Positions 1 to 8,557 are shown, counted from the stretch's first letter. The stretch: 64,000 nt of DNA from Mucilaginibacter rubeus (GCF_014643835.1 NZ_BMKD01000010.1:62001-126000), one strand, 5' to 3'. Numbers and translations: made by a program. The notes: a model not told the origin generated them from the letters alone.

Positions 1-483
1 GATGGAATAAAGTATGCTTTTATAAATAATTACAAACCTGACATTGATTCAGCAAAAAGTACCTGTTGGAAAGGCTGTGTATTTATACGTTTTAATATTA
101 ACAATCAGCATCAACTTACCAATGTTACTTATACCACAACCACCCCCATTTTTATAAAAGATGGGATTGCGAAAGTTATTACAATAATAAATCAGCAAGG
201 CGTAAATATAGACCAGGTAAAGAACCTACGTGGTCGAACTTATATTTTACCGCTGATGATTACAAATAATGCTGGTTGCGGATTTATGACGGGCTGGGAA
301 AATAACGATTATCAAAGCAAACTGGATGAAAAAACAAAATTGATGTATGAAAAACGGCAGGAACGGTATGATCAGCTTGGAAATTCAATACAAAACCTCA
401 TCAATTTCGGCGATAATGAGAAACTGAATTTTATTGATTGTATTTTACTTAAGTCGATAGTGATGCCTCTCGCGATGAATTAG
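1..483 (+). CDS. hypothetical protein, 5' end outside window
   Basis: The frame is open from base 1, so the gene begins upstream. The visible 160 residues include two cysteines close together (about residues 23 and 27, CWKGC) and a C-terminal charged helical stretch rich in Lys, Glu and Asp. No family was recognised. The last residues (KSIVMPLAMN) look less natural than a continuation in another frame (about 456-566, with residues DSDASRDELEF), so a frameshift near base 455 is possible but not shown. Confidence concerns only the presence of a coding frame. Confidence 0.55.
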   Translation, partial: DGIKYAFINNYKPDIDSAKSTCWKGCVFIRFNINNQHQLTNVTYTTTTPIFIKDGIAKVITIINQQGVNIDQVKNLRGRTYILPLMITNNAGCGFMTGWENNDYQSKLDEKTKLMYEKRQERYDQLGNSIQNLINFGDNEKLNFIDCILLKSIVMPLAMN

Positions 484-631
484 AATTTACCAGGGTATGT
501 AACTATGAAATGGCTAATTGTAAACATATAACGGGGTTGTTAATTACTTTGGAAATTCTCCGCTGAAGTACGCATGTTCACTAAGATTATTGAGGCAATT
601 GCTACGTTGGTATTATATCTACACTATAAAT

Positions 632-1657
632 ATGAAAAAAAAAGCTTTAATACTACTGCTTTTCGGTACAATTAAAATCGCGACGGCTCAACAACCGCCG
701 AAAGGGTTTAATAATAATGGGATGATGTTCCGAAATTTTCAAATTCCGCCTGCCGGATATGTTTTGCTCGACGCTGCTGCTTTACCAAAAGGCACCTCGG
801 CTCACAGAGTGACCCTTAAAAGTAGCCTATTTACACAACCACAAACCGACCTGACAATTGAAATATTTAACATTTTGTTTAACCAAAAGGACTTAGCTGT
901 ATTTTCTGTGATGCCTTCTCTTTTTAGCAAAGACCCGAAATGGCAGAAAATAGACATTGATACTTTGAAAGCACCAGTAATTAACTTGAATGAGTTATAT
1001 GATATAATGAAAAACAAATTTTCAAGATACCAGAACGAGGGAAAAGATGGCTTGGATAGATTGAAATATTTTAATTACGAGTTGATACTTAAAAAAAACG
1101 ACGGCTATTATTGTAATGCTACCGATTGTTTTACAGAGTTTTTAACAGTTGGCGATAGTGCTAATAAACAGCCTGCCGGATTTCGACTTAATTTGAATGC
1201 AAAAATGCGAAGTACGGCCGAATATGAATCTGCATATTACCGGGCGAATGGTGCTTTTTCTTCAAACTACAACAAGTATGATTCTGAAACCAGCCTGGGC
1301 GTAGAAGGCGGCCCGATGCTCAATTTGTCTTATATAATTTCGGATAAAGGCAAAAAGGCATACAAATTTTGGTTGCTTGACAGTTGGATACAGGACGGCG
1401 TAAGTTACTATCGCGGTATGGACCGATTTGTTTTTGAACCAGGAATTGGGATAATAGGGGCTGCTTACGAATTTTTCATGCGCGACCTGAGCACTTATTG
1501 GTACCATATTACTGAAGCTCCTCCAAAAATCGTTAAAGGTTCGGCAGACGATAAAGGATTCTATCCTATCACCCCTTATTTCCCAAAATCAGATCTCGCT
1601 TTGTTTGATTATTTGACCGAAAGTGTAATCAACTATATAAATATCGAAAAGCTTTAA
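632..1657 (+). CDS. secreted hypothetical protein (341 aa)
   Basis: The protein starts with a clear Sec signal peptide (three lysines, a hydrophobic core, cleavage after ATA at about residue 19, followed by Gln), so it is exported. The frame is open upstream to 590, but the ATG at 632 begins the signal peptide and is preferred. The rest is a mixed alpha/beta protein rich in Tyr, Asn and Phe, with two cysteines about seven residues apart (YYCNATDCF). No family or catalytic motif was recognised. The neighbour upstream is also unknown. Downstream lies a large repeat and no cotranscribed gene. Confidence 0.75.
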   Translation: MKKKALILLLFGTIKIATAQQPPKGFNNNGMMFRNFQIPPAGYVLLDAAALPKGTSAHRVTLKSSLFTQPQTDLTIEIFNILFNQKDLAVFSVMPSLFSKDPKWQKIDIDTLKAPVINLNELYDIMKNKFSRYQNEGKDGLDRLKYFNYELILKKNDGYYCNATDCFTEFLTVGDSANKQPAGFRLNLNAKMRSTAEYESAYYRANGAFSSNYNKYDSETSLGVEGGPMLNLSYIISDKGKKAYKFWLLDSWIQDGVSYYRGMDRFVFEPGIGIIGAAYEFFMRDLSTYWYHITEAPPKIVKGSADDKGFYPITPYFPKSDLALFDYLTESVINYINIEKL

Positions 1658-1668
1658 AAAACCCTGCC

Positions 1669-1900
1669 CTTTCGCTGGCGCACGCGCAATGTCATTAAGT
1701 TAAGAAATTGACAGGCTGCACCAGAGGTGCAAAAGGTTTGTAGAGATGGATAGGAATGAATTTCCGGTGTGCCAGAGGTACACAACTCCGGTGTTCCGTA
1801 CCTCTGGCACGGTTATTTTGGTGTTATTATATTGCTACAAACCTGTACCCCCTCTGGGGGATTCCTTAACTTAATGACATTGGCCTTGCGGTAGCGAAAG
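1669..1900. repeat. long imperfect inverted repeat element
   Basis: The outer arms are 1669-1704 and 1865-1900. Within them 1688-1704 (aatgtcattaagttaag) is the exact reverse complement of 1865-1881, and the ends share ctttcgct/agcgaaag. A second perfect dyad lies inside: gtgccagaggtac at 1769-1781 against gtacctctggcac at 1798-1810. The layout resembles a non-coding MITE- or REP-like element of the kind dispersed between genes in Sphingobacteriaceae. Confidence 0.8.
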
Positions 1901-1930
1901 CCAACGTTCGTACCGAAAGAAGTATCCAAC

Positions 1931-1962
1931 AAAAAAGGCTAATCATCTCTGATCAGCCTTTT
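1931..1962 (-). terminator. Rho-independent terminator of the 27-codon mini-gene
   Basis: Read on the minus strand, an 8-bp stem (ggctgatc / gattagcc, one G-T pair) with a 6-base loop is followed directly by six T residues. It lies about 30 bases past the stop codon of the minus-strand mini-gene at 1993-2076, which supports that mini-gene being transcribed. Confidence 0.75.
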
Positions 1963-1992
1963 CACATAATTACCCCGTTTAGTCTATTACAT

Positions 1993-2076
1993 TTAACATT
2001 CATTTTCCTTTGTACTGTGCGCAACAAAAAAACCGCATAATGCACTTGCGCTTAATGCCAATAATAACGTAATCAT
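1993..2076 (-). CDS. 27-aa hydrophobic mini-protein
   Basis: A complete ATG-to-TAA frame of 28 codons on the minus strand. The peptide starts MITLLLALSASALCGFFVA and ends in a short charged tail (HSTKENEC), which fits a single membrane-spanning segment. It stands alone in a gene-free region of about 890 bases and is followed by a good intrinsic terminator at 1931-1962. No canonical promoter was found upstream, although that sequence is very A/T-rich. Function unknown. A mini-gene is inferred from the combination of frame, hydrophobicity and terminator; a non-coding RNA with a chance frame is the alternative. Confidence 0.5.
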   Translation of the reverse strand: MITLLLALSASALCGFFVAHSTKENEC

Positions 2077-2494
2077 AGTGTTTAATTTTAGGTGAATAAT
2101 TAATTAATACAATAATTAGTACGTATAAAACTGGCTATAGTTTTATTAAACAGTCGTTTTTTGATATACGAAAGGCACTTTTACAATTATTATTTCTTTC
2201 AGGTTAAAAAATTAGGATATTATTAGCAATAAACCTCCAACACGCAACAAAATCAAAATAACTTTACACTTATTTGTGCCGTAAATTACAGCGTATTCGG
2301 CGCTTTATATAAATCTTTAGCGTTTGCTGCCGTGTTATGCATGTTATCAAGCTCATCGCTTTTGGCAAAAAGTCCTGAATTTTACCTTTGTTAGCTTTCA
2401 AAACGCAGCCACGCATATCTCACGCGGCCTGGTTTTAATTTAATCTCCTCCTGTTGTGCATTATCTTGTTACAATACCGTTCTTTAAAACATAT
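2077..2494. other. gene-free spacer
   Basis: A/T-rich near 2077-2260, presumably holding the promoter of the minus-strand mini-gene, then more balanced sequence up to the -7 element at 2495. No gene, RNA gene or clear repeat was seen. Confidence 0.5.
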
Positions 2495-2502
2495 TATCTT
2501 TG
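2495..2502 (+). promoter_or_regulatory. Bacteroidota -7 element (TATCTTTG)
   Basis: An exact match to the TAnnTTTG -7 consensus of Bacteroidota; the -33 element is weak. It predicts transcription starting near 2509 and supports the ATG at 2551 rather than the earlier TTG at 2500 as the start of the next gene. Confidence 0.6.
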
Positions 2503-2550
2503 CGATACCTGTTTAACCATTACGCCAAAAACATTGTTAAAGGCCAAAGC

Positions 2551-2943
2551 ATGATACGCGGAAAAAACATTAAGCCCATACGTTCATCACTAAGTTTGAT
2601 GATGATGGTGATTTTCCTGGTGCTTGGCTACTGCCCGGTAAGGAATACTTTGTGTTCGCTCGCCAGCCATTCGTCTCAAAATAAAGAGCAAAAGGCCCCG
2701 CGCGATATCAAAGCTATTGTTGATGACGTATGTAACGCATACAATAGCGGCGATAAAATTATACCATACCAGGAAGTTGTATCAAAAACAACAATCCCCT
2801 TGCTCCTGGCAATTGTTGTTGCGGCAGCATTTTTTGGGAGCATAGCCCCGTTAAAAAGGCTTGTTGTTTTATACCCCTACCCCGCTGCCCGGGGTTTAAA
2901 TACCATCCCGCTTTATTTGGCAAACAGGTCGTTATTGATCTGA
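2551..2943 (+). CDS. hypothetical membrane protein (130 aa)
   Basis: Two hydrophobic segments are visible, one near residues 14-30 (LSLMMMVIFLVLGYC) and one near 80-97 (IPLLLAIVVAAAFFG), joined by a polar stretch with a DVCNAYNSGDK motif. The start at 2551 is chosen because the longer frame would begin inside the -7 element. The layout resembles small membrane proteins found beside metal-efflux genes in this phylum, but no such genes are present here, so no function is given. The protein ends about 200 bases before the DoxX gene. Confidence 0.6.
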   Translation: MIRGKNIKPIRSSLSLMMMVIFLVLGYCPVRNTLCSLASHSSQNKEQKAPRDIKAIVDDVCNAYNSGDKIIPYQEVVSKTTIPLLLAIVVAAAFFGSIAPLKRLVVLYPYPAARGLNTIPLYLANRSLLI

Positions 2944-3145
2944 ACCTTTCCTGCCCCATTTTATGCTTCTCGCCATGCAACAATTAAGTTGTGCGTTTAA
3001 TTTAAGCATTGTCCACTAACGCCTTACGGCTCTTTGTATTCAATTTTTTAATGATCCCCGGCTTTTCTGTTATTGATGTTGCTATCTGCAGCGGCATCTG
3101 TATACACGGCCTAAATGATCACTGCATATCAATTTTTTTTAAATC

Positions 3146-3628
3146 ATGATCAAACATATTTTTTCAATAACCGGTAAAAATTACCGGCAATCAGCTCCCC
3201 TGTTTCTGCGTCTGACTATCGGCTTCGGCTTTATGGCACATGGCTGGGCAAAATTAATTAAAGGTCCCGAAGCCTTCGGAAACCTGCTGGCCCAGATACA
3301 TGTCCCTTTCCCGCATGCTATGGCATGGATGTCAACCGTAACAGAACTGGTTGGCGGCCTGGCCATGTTTGCCGGGTTTATGGTAAGCTTAACCGCCTTG
3401 CCACTTATCGGCATTATGCTTGTAGCCATGTTCGGTATTCAAATTGATTATGGTTTCAGTTCGGTAAAAACCATTGGTTTAACTCCCAACGGACCAATTT
3501 TCGGTCCACCGGGATATGAGATCAATTTATTGTATATCGCCGGACTAATCTCGCTGCTGATCTCGGGAGGCGGCATATTTTCTGTCGATTCCATTCTGTC
3601 GTCTAAACGAGGCACAACTAAGTCATAA
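3146..3628 (+). CDS. DoxX family membrane protein
   Basis: A 160-residue protein with four predicted membrane helices and the DoxX-family opening (FLRLTIGFGFMAHGWAKL near residue 22), followed by TVTELVGGLAMFAGF. DoxX proteins are small inner-membrane proteins, some being subunits of quinol-oxidising systems and many of unknown role. A hairpin separates it from the TauE/SafE gene 72 bases downstream on the same strand, so the two may be only partly cotranscribed. Confidence 0.85.
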   Translation: MIKHIFSITGKNYRQSAPLFLRLTIGFGFMAHGWAKLIKGPEAFGNLLAQIHVPFPHAMAWMSTVTELVGGLAMFAGFMVSLTALPLIGIMLVAMFGIQIDYGFSSVKTIGLTPNGPIFGPPGYEINLLYIAGLISLLISGGGIFSVDSILSSKRGTTKS

Positions 3629-3644
3629 TAAAAAATAATAACAG

Positions 3645-3684
3645 CCTATTGATCATTAAGCCTCCCCGGCAAATGATCAATAGG
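3645..3684 (+). terminator. strong hairpin, probable terminator or attenuator
   Basis: A perfect 13-bp stem: cctattgatcatt (3645-3657) with aatgatcaatagg (3672-3684), 14-base loop. It lies between two genes on the same strand. The following T-run is only three bases, so termination may be partial. Confidence 0.6.
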
Positions 3685-3700
3685 TTTAATACACATTGAT

Positions 3701-4447
3701 ATGTACACTGTTTTTCTTTACATTTTTATTATAAGTTTTATTGCTACACTGGTGCGATCGACCTTTGGTTTTGGCGAGTCGCTGGTTGCTGTACCACTAC
3801 TAAGCATATTTATCCCTCTTGGCGTTGCCGTTCCGCTTTCGGTACTCATTTCTGTTTTGATTGCGCTGGTAGTGGTGATACAGGATCATAGCAGCATCCA
3901 GTTTAACAGCGCGAAATGGCTTATCATTTTTGCTATACCAGGCATCCCCATCGGCTTGCTGATTTTAATATATGGCAACGAGTTTTGGGTAAAAACAGGG
4001 CTGGGTGCCCTCATCATCCTTTACTCGTTATATGCCATGTTTGGCAAAAACAGCTTTAAGCTTAATCATGATAGTAAATTATGGTTGTTTATCTGTGGGT
4101 TTCTATCAGGAGTTTTGGGAGGGGCCTATGGCGTTAACGGGCCACCGCTGGTTGTTTATGGTAACATGCGCAAATGGAGCGCTCAAAATTTCAGGGCAAC
4201 ACTTCAGGGATACTTTTTACCGGTAAGCTTAATTGGTGTAGCAGGCTATATTTTTAAAGGGCTAATTACCGGGGAAGTATTGAAATATTTTATCATGTCG
4301 CTACCGGCTGTTTTCCCCGCGATTTTTTTAGGACGATATCTTAATCACAAGCTAAATAGCGCTTCATTTTTCAGGTATGTATATTGGGGTTTACTGCTTA
4401 TCGGGCTATTTTTAATTGTATTTTGCCTGTTCAACATAAAAACCTGA
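3701..4447 (+). CDS. TauE/SafE family sulfite/anion exporter
   Basis: A 248-residue integral membrane protein with about eight helices. It shows the family's repeated pattern: FGFGESLVAVPLLS near residue 23 and GFLSGVLGGAYGVNGPPLVVY near residue 132, the paired Gly-rich loops of the TauE/SafE (DUF81) fold. Members move sulfite, sulfoacetate or other small organic anions across the inner membrane; the substrate here is not shown. The upstream DoxX neighbour may or may not be functionally related. Confidence 0.88.
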   Translation: MYTVFLYIFIISFIATLVRSTFGFGESLVAVPLLSIFIPLGVAVPLSVLISVLIALVVVIQDHSSIQFNSAKWLIIFAIPGIPIGLLILIYGNEFWVKTGLGALIILYSLYAMFGKNSFKLNHDSKLWLFICGFLSGVLGGAYGVNGPPLVVYGNMRKWSAQNFRATLQGYFLPVSLIGVAGYIFKGLITGEVLKYFIMSLPAVFPAIFLGRYLNHKLNSASFFRYVYWGLLLIGLFLIVFCLFNIKT

Positions 4448-4513
4448 TGTACAAGCCATCAACAAAAAACCTATCTTTAAAATAAATAATTTACCTGGAC
4501 TTATCTGCCTGCT

Positions 4514-5305
4514 ATGGAACCTATTGCACCAGCCCAAACTATTAACCAGATTATTGAACAGTTAGAGGCTATTATTGCCGACGCTATAAAAACCGACAGC
4601 AGGGCGGGGTATTTCGCGGCCCTGTACCATAAGGTTACCTGCAAGGTAAGGGAAGGCATCCAAAACGGTGAGTTTGAAAACCCTGCCCGCATGGAACAAC
4701 TGGACGTGATCTTCGCCAACAGGTACATTATGGCTTACTATTGCTGGCAGCAAAAACAGCCCTGCTCACAGTCGTGGGAGTTGGCTTTCAGTATTTTTGA
4801 TAAATCATCCAGACTGGTACTGCAGCACCTGCTCATTGGAATGAACGCGCATATCAACCTTGATTTGGGTGTTGCTGTTGTTGAAGTAGCGCGAAATCTT
4901 AACCAACCGCTAACCGAGGTCCATAATGATTTTAATTCCATCAATACTATACTTTCGGCACTTACTTACGAGGTGATCAGCGAGCTGAACCGGATCTCGC
5001 CGCTGCTGTCACTGGCGGGCCTGCATGCGCAAAATAATTCCATCCTCATCCAGTTTGCCCTTAGCAACGCCCGCGATGGCGCCTGGTGCTTTGCCGAAGA
5101 TCTGTTTACCCGTAACGGGGATGCTTATCCTAAGCAAATTGCCAGCAGGGATAGTGATATCAATAAACTGGGACTTGGCATTGTTAACCCGGTTGGGATG
5201 CTGCGTATTACCGTATGGATCATTCACCTGTTTGAAAAACGGGACCCATCCAAAATAACTGAGATTTTGAGTACTTATAAAAAGACTTATTTAAAGGTGA
5301 ATTAG
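4514..5305 (+). CDS. DUF5995 family protein
   Basis: A 263-residue soluble, mostly helical protein without signal peptide. The region GYFAALYHKVTCKVREG (residues 33-49) and the block around LLIGMNAHINLDLGVAV (residues 106-122) fit the DUF5995 family of uncharacterised bacterial proteins. The His and Asp in MNAHINLDL are conserved-looking and could bind a metal, which is inference. It starts 66 bases after the TauE/SafE gene and may share its transcript. Confidence 0.8.
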   Translation: MEPIAPAQTINQIIEQLEAIIADAIKTDSRAGYFAALYHKVTCKVREGIQNGEFENPARMEQLDVIFANRYIMAYYCWQQKQPCSQSWELAFSIFDKSSRLVLQHLLIGMNAHINLDLGVAVVEVARNLNQPLTEVHNDFNSINTILSALTYEVISELNRISPLLSLAGLHAQNNSILIQFALSNARDGAWCFAEDLFTRNGDAYPKQIASRDSDINKLGLGIVNPVGMLRITVWIIHLFEKRDPSKITEILSTYKKTYLKVN

Positions 5306-5308
5306 ATG

Positions 5309-5331
5309 TTTAGCGCTGGGTAAACGCTAAA
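5309..5331. terminator. small hairpin between convergent genes
   Basis: tttagcg (5309-5315) pairs with cgctaaa (5325-5331) just after the stop of the DUF5995 gene and before the end of the minus-strand gene at 5354. There is no long T-run, so it is a weak terminator candidate. Confidence 0.35.
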
Positions 5332-5353
5332 TTGTAAGAAGAGGTGGGAGATC

Positions 5354-5578
5354 CTATTTGTAAATTGCGATCAGCACAAAAAACAATACCAGCATTCCTC
5401 CACCAAAAAACTTCACATAATCGTTAAGCCATTGAGGTACATAAAAGAGATACCGATAGCTGGGAAGGTGTTGCCCTGTAAACACTGCACACAGTATTTT
5501 ATAAATATATAGCGGAATATTACACAGGTATACACCAAGTAAACCAATTGTTTCGAGCGTTGAGCCTATGTGTAACAC
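5354..5578 (-). CDS. putative small membrane protein (74 aa)
   Basis: The frame begins with GTG and has no internal ATG before residue 61. Two hydrophobic segments are visible, about residues 11-34 (IGLLGVYLCNIPLYIYKIL) and 57-73 (FGGGMLVLFFVLIAIY), with a polar loop containing Trp and Tyr between. No family was recognised and no promoter was found. It fills an otherwise empty space, and the membrane pattern argues for a real gene, but this is weakly supported. Confidence 0.4.
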   Translation of the reverse strand: MLHIGSTLETIGLLGVYLCNIPLYIYKILCAVFTGQHLPSYRYLFYVPQWLNDYVKFFGGGMLVLFFVLIAIYK

Positions 5579-5711
5579 ACTTTGGAATTTAGATTATTTA
5601 TAATACAATAATAATTAATATTGTGTATCGCCGGGCAGTCAATTAAATATAAAGTATATAACGTACTATATAAGCCTTCCTAACAATAAACTCTCCCTCA
5701 TCAAAATTCAT

Positions 5712-5719
5712 TATCTTTG
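5712..5719 (+). promoter_or_regulatory. -7 element (TATCTTTG)
   Basis: Matches the TAnnTTTG consensus and lies 63 bases before the start of the radical SAM gene, giving a predicted leader of about 55 bases. Confidence 0.6.
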
Positions 5720-5782
5720 CCCCCTGATCGATGAAAGCAGCTGTTAATTGGTGCCTTCATCCAAAAATCGGTGAAATCATAA

Positions 5783-6733
5783 ATGCAAACAATAACAACC
5801 TGGGAAAAAGGCTATAACAATTACGGACCATGGCTTAAGGAAAAATACAAAGGCCATCGCGTGTTTAAAGTAATTGTTGATGGTGGTTTTACCTGCCCCA
5901 ACCGGGATGGCTCAAAAGGTTACGGCGGTTGCACTTATTGTAATGTTGATTCCTTTACCCCTTCTGTAAGCCGCAACGCCCCCACGGTACGCCAACAGGT
6001 TGAGGAGGGCATGGAACGCGCCCGTAAAGGCAATAAGGCCGATAAGTTTATTATTTACTTTCAGCCCAATACCAATACCTACGCCCCGGCGCATTATTTG
6101 AAAATGCTGTACGATGAAGCCCTAAGCTACGGTACCGAAGATATTGTAGGCCTCTCGGTAGGTACCCGGCCCGATTGTATTGACGCCGAAAAGATTGCCC
6201 TGTTGGAAAGCTACACCGACCGTTTTGATGTTGATTTGGAGATGGGTATGGAAAGCATCTATAACGAAACCCTAAACCAGATCAACCGGGGCTGCAGCCA
6301 CGAAGAACTGGTGAAAGCCCTGAGCCTGGTCGAAAACTCGAAACTGGATATCTGCGTGCATACTATTTTCGGTTTCCCCTGGGAAACTAAAGAAATGATG
6401 CTGAAATATGCCGACGAGATCAACCGTTTTAAACAGATCAAGTTTGTAAAATTCCATCACCTGCATATTGTTGAAGGCTCGGTAATGGGCGTAAAATACA
6501 AACGCGAGCCATTTCACCTGTTTGGCATTGATGAATATGCCGATTTTCTGTGCGAGTTACTGCCCCTTGTTCGCCCGGATATCGTGATCCAGCGCCTCTT
6601 CGGCCTCAGCGACCGCGAACTGCTCATCGCCCCCAACTGGGGATTGAAAAAATCAGAGATCCAGTATTACATTGATCAGAGAATTTTAAGCAGAGGTGTG
6701 GTGCAGGGAAGCCGCCTGAACCTTGATTTATAG
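5783..6733 (+). CDS. TIGR01212 (YhcC-like) radical SAM protein
   Basis: A 316-residue protein with the family's distinctive cysteine pattern near residues 39-53 (FTCPNRDGSKGYGGCTYC), where the three cysteines hold the 4Fe-4S cluster that cleaves S-adenosylmethionine. Further family marks are FQPNTNTYAP, VGTRPDC and DLEMGMESIY. The length fits YhcC-type proteins, which are common and of uncertain substrate; RNA or protein modification has been suggested for relatives. It is a single-gene unit with its own promoter. Confidence 0.92.
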   Translation: MQTITTWEKGYNNYGPWLKEKYKGHRVFKVIVDGGFTCPNRDGSKGYGGCTYCNVDSFTPSVSRNAPTVRQQVEEGMERARKGNKADKFIIYFQPNTNTYAPAHYLKMLYDEALSYGTEDIVGLSVGTRPDCIDAEKIALLESYTDRFDVDLEMGMESIYNETLNQINRGCSHEELVKALSLVENSKLDICVHTIFGFPWETKEMMLKYADEINRFKQIKFVKFHHLHIVEGSVMGVKYKREPFHLFGIDEYADFLCELLPLVRPDIVIQRLFGLSDRELLIAPNWGLKKSEIQYYIDQRILSRGVVQGSRLNLDL

Positions 6734-6754
6734 GATTTGCCGGATTACTCTGCC

Positions 6755-6863
6755 GTTGTTGGTGTTGTCACCAACAACATTTACCCCTCGGCTATTAATG
6801 GTAAAGCAATTAAGAATAATGGTGTATTGAACAAATAGAAGTTGTTGGTGACAACACCAACAA
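6755..6863. repeat. inverted pair of a GTTGTTGGTG palindromic repeat
   Basis: 6755-6778 (gttgttggtg, ttgt, caccaacaac) is itself nearly palindromic. 6841-6863 is its reverse complement over 23 bases, about 62 bases away, with further weak matches outside (ctgc / gcag). It lies just after the radical SAM gene and could also act as a transcription stop, although it has no T-run. Confidence 0.75.
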
Positions 6864-6912
6864 TAGCGCAGTATTGATTATCAAAGGTATTTTTGGATCT
6901 GTTTTGTGATAT

Positions 6913-6999
6913 GGGCGTTGCCTGCGGCCCGTGCTATCCGCTCATACTGCACGGGCATTAGCCACAAGGCCGGTATCCGCTACTATCACTAACGCGCCC
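6913..6999. repeat. GGGCGTT...AACGC dispersed repeat, copy 1
   Basis: The element begins gggcgttgcctgcggccc and ends ctaacgcgccc, with an internal block of the form tgcac.ggcattagccac..ggccggta.c. A second copy with the same ends and internal block is at 52618-52698. A 101-codon frame (6931-7236) running across it has no protein character and is not called. Confidence 0.8.
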
Positions 7000-7317
7000 A
7001 GCGCACCATCGCTAAGATATACTTTATACGTCATCACGGTTTTTTTCAGGATTTCCCTGATGGGTACTCGCGATGACGATGTTATAAAAAAGCTTTGGAA
7101 ACTTACGAGTCAACAAAATCCATCAATCCGGCCAATCCCCCCAAATCCCGGTTCTGGTTTAACGAATAAGCAAATCAATGCTCTTCTCCCTGCAACTAAA
7201 AGCTGCCACTGCAACTTAAAATATCACACTTGTTAGCTGTTACTTCCTAAACATTGGTATCCCTTTTGCAAACATTTACGTATAATTAAATTGATCTGAA
7301 AGTTAAAATCGTCTATT
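7000..7317. other. gene-free leader before acyltransferase
   Basis: Contains a short inverted pair (cgtcatc at 7029-7035, gatgacg at 7072-7078) that looks like a degenerate REP palindrome. No gene was seen. The region must contain the promoter of the acyltransferase; no exact TAnnTTTG match was found there. Confidence 0.4.
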
Positions 7318-8550
7318 TTGTCACAAAGAGCACAATCCAATTATATCCCGGCATTAACTGGTGTAAGGGCCATGGCGGCCTACCTGGTTTTCATTTCGCA
7401 TTTTGCCTATGTGTTTGATGAGAAATTTCCCCACTCTGTGCAACGTTTCTTTAACGAGTTCCATATCGGGGTTACCATTTTCTTTGTGCTTTCGGGCTTT
7501 TTGATCGCATTTCGTTATTTTGATAGTTTTAAATTAACAAAAGCCTGGTTTCTGCAATACCTTAAAAACCGGGTGGCGCGCATCTATCCCATGTATGCAT
7601 TGCTTACCATTGGGGCGTTCATAGCTTATCATTTTACGCAAAGTCCAACAGTAACGGCAGGGCAAAACCCGGTGGTTATGTTTTTCATGAATATCGTTTT
7701 TGTGCGCGGCTTTTTTGATCAGTTTAAGTTTACAGGCATTGCACAGGGCTGGTCGCTCACGGTTGAAGAATGTTTTTACTTTTCGGCGCCATTTATTTTC
7801 CTTATCGCCACTAAATACAAAAAGTTTTATATACAGCCTATCGCGGTTACCGGTTTAGGGGCTTTGCTTGTATTCATCTTTAGTCATGTAAACTGGTTCG
7901 GTTTCTTCGGCAACTTTACGTTCATGATGCTGTACACCTTTTTAGGCCGATGTTTTGAGTTTTATGCGGGCATTCAGCTGGCGCTCATAGTACGCAAACA
8001 AAAGCTTGATGGTACCAGTAAAAAGAAGTTTACCTACCTGGGTTTTTTCATGATCTTTTTTTGCGTGTGGATCATGTCTGCCTTAACTATCCCAAAAGGA
8101 TATGAAGCCGGTTTGCATAATCCCTGGGGCATTGTAACCAATAACTATTTGCTGGCCATATCCATAACGATTTTCTTTTACGGCCTGCTCACCGAAACTA
8201 CCTTCCTCAAAAAGTTTTTATCACACCCCTTTATTGAACTGCTGGGCAAAAGCTCGTACATATTTTACCTGATCCACTTGGGTTATATGTACAACTTTAT
8301 ACACCACGGTATGAACAGTCTTAACGATTATGTTTTTGAGCTTTATGATAAATGGGGTGTCGACTGGCATTCGCCTTTTGAGTATGATAGCTTAAACCTT
8401 TTGTATGCCTTTATCGTTTTAAATATCGTTTCCATAACGTTGTTTAAATTAATTGAAGAACCACTTAATCATTATATCCGTAAGTCTGATTTCCTGATTA
8501 AAAACAAAGCACGTAATCCCGAAAATGAATCAGCTAAGATTAAAGCCTAA
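7318..8550 (+). CDS. acyltransferase 3 family protein (OafA/YrhL type)
   Basis: A 410-residue protein with about ten membrane helices. It has the family start YIPALTGVRAMAAYLVFISH, with the catalytic-type His of the RAxAxxxVxxxH pattern near residue 31, then FFVLSGFLIAFRY and YPMYALLTIG. Such enzymes move acetyl or other acyl groups onto sugars of lipopolysaccharide, capsule or other glycans at the inner membrane. The start is TTG: an in-frame stop lies just upstream at 7297-7299, and the next ATG would remove the conserved N-terminus. The acetylesterase follows within eight bases. Confidence 0.9.
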   Translation: MSQRAQSNYIPALTGVRAMAAYLVFISHFAYVFDEKFPHSVQRFFNEFHIGVTIFFVLSGFLIAFRYFDSFKLTKAWFLQYLKNRVARIYPMYALLTIGAFIAYHFTQSPTVTAGQNPVVMFFMNIVFVRGFFDQFKFTGIAQGWSLTVEECFYFSAPFIFLIATKYKKFYIQPIAVTGLGALLVFIFSHVNWFGFFGNFTFMMLYTFLGRCFEFYAGIQLALIVRKQKLDGTSKKKFTYLGFFMIFFCVWIMSALTIPKGYEAGLHNPWGIVTNNYLLAISITIFFYGLLTETTFLKKFLSHPFIELLGKSSYIFYLIHLGYMYNFIHHGMNSLNDYVFELYDKWGVDWHSPFEYDSLNLLYAFIVLNIVSITLFKLIEEPLNHYIRKSDFLIKNKARNPENESAKIKA

Positions 8551-8557
8551 TTACAAC

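Noticed and set aside
2500-2550. Upstream TTG start of the 147-residue form of the membrane protein
   Set aside because: It would begin inside the TATCTTTG -7 element, before the predicted transcript start.
6931-7236. 101-codon plus-strand frame
   Set aside because: It runs through the GGGCGTT repeat and simple spacer, has no protein-like composition, and ends before the acyltransferase leader. It is treated as chance.
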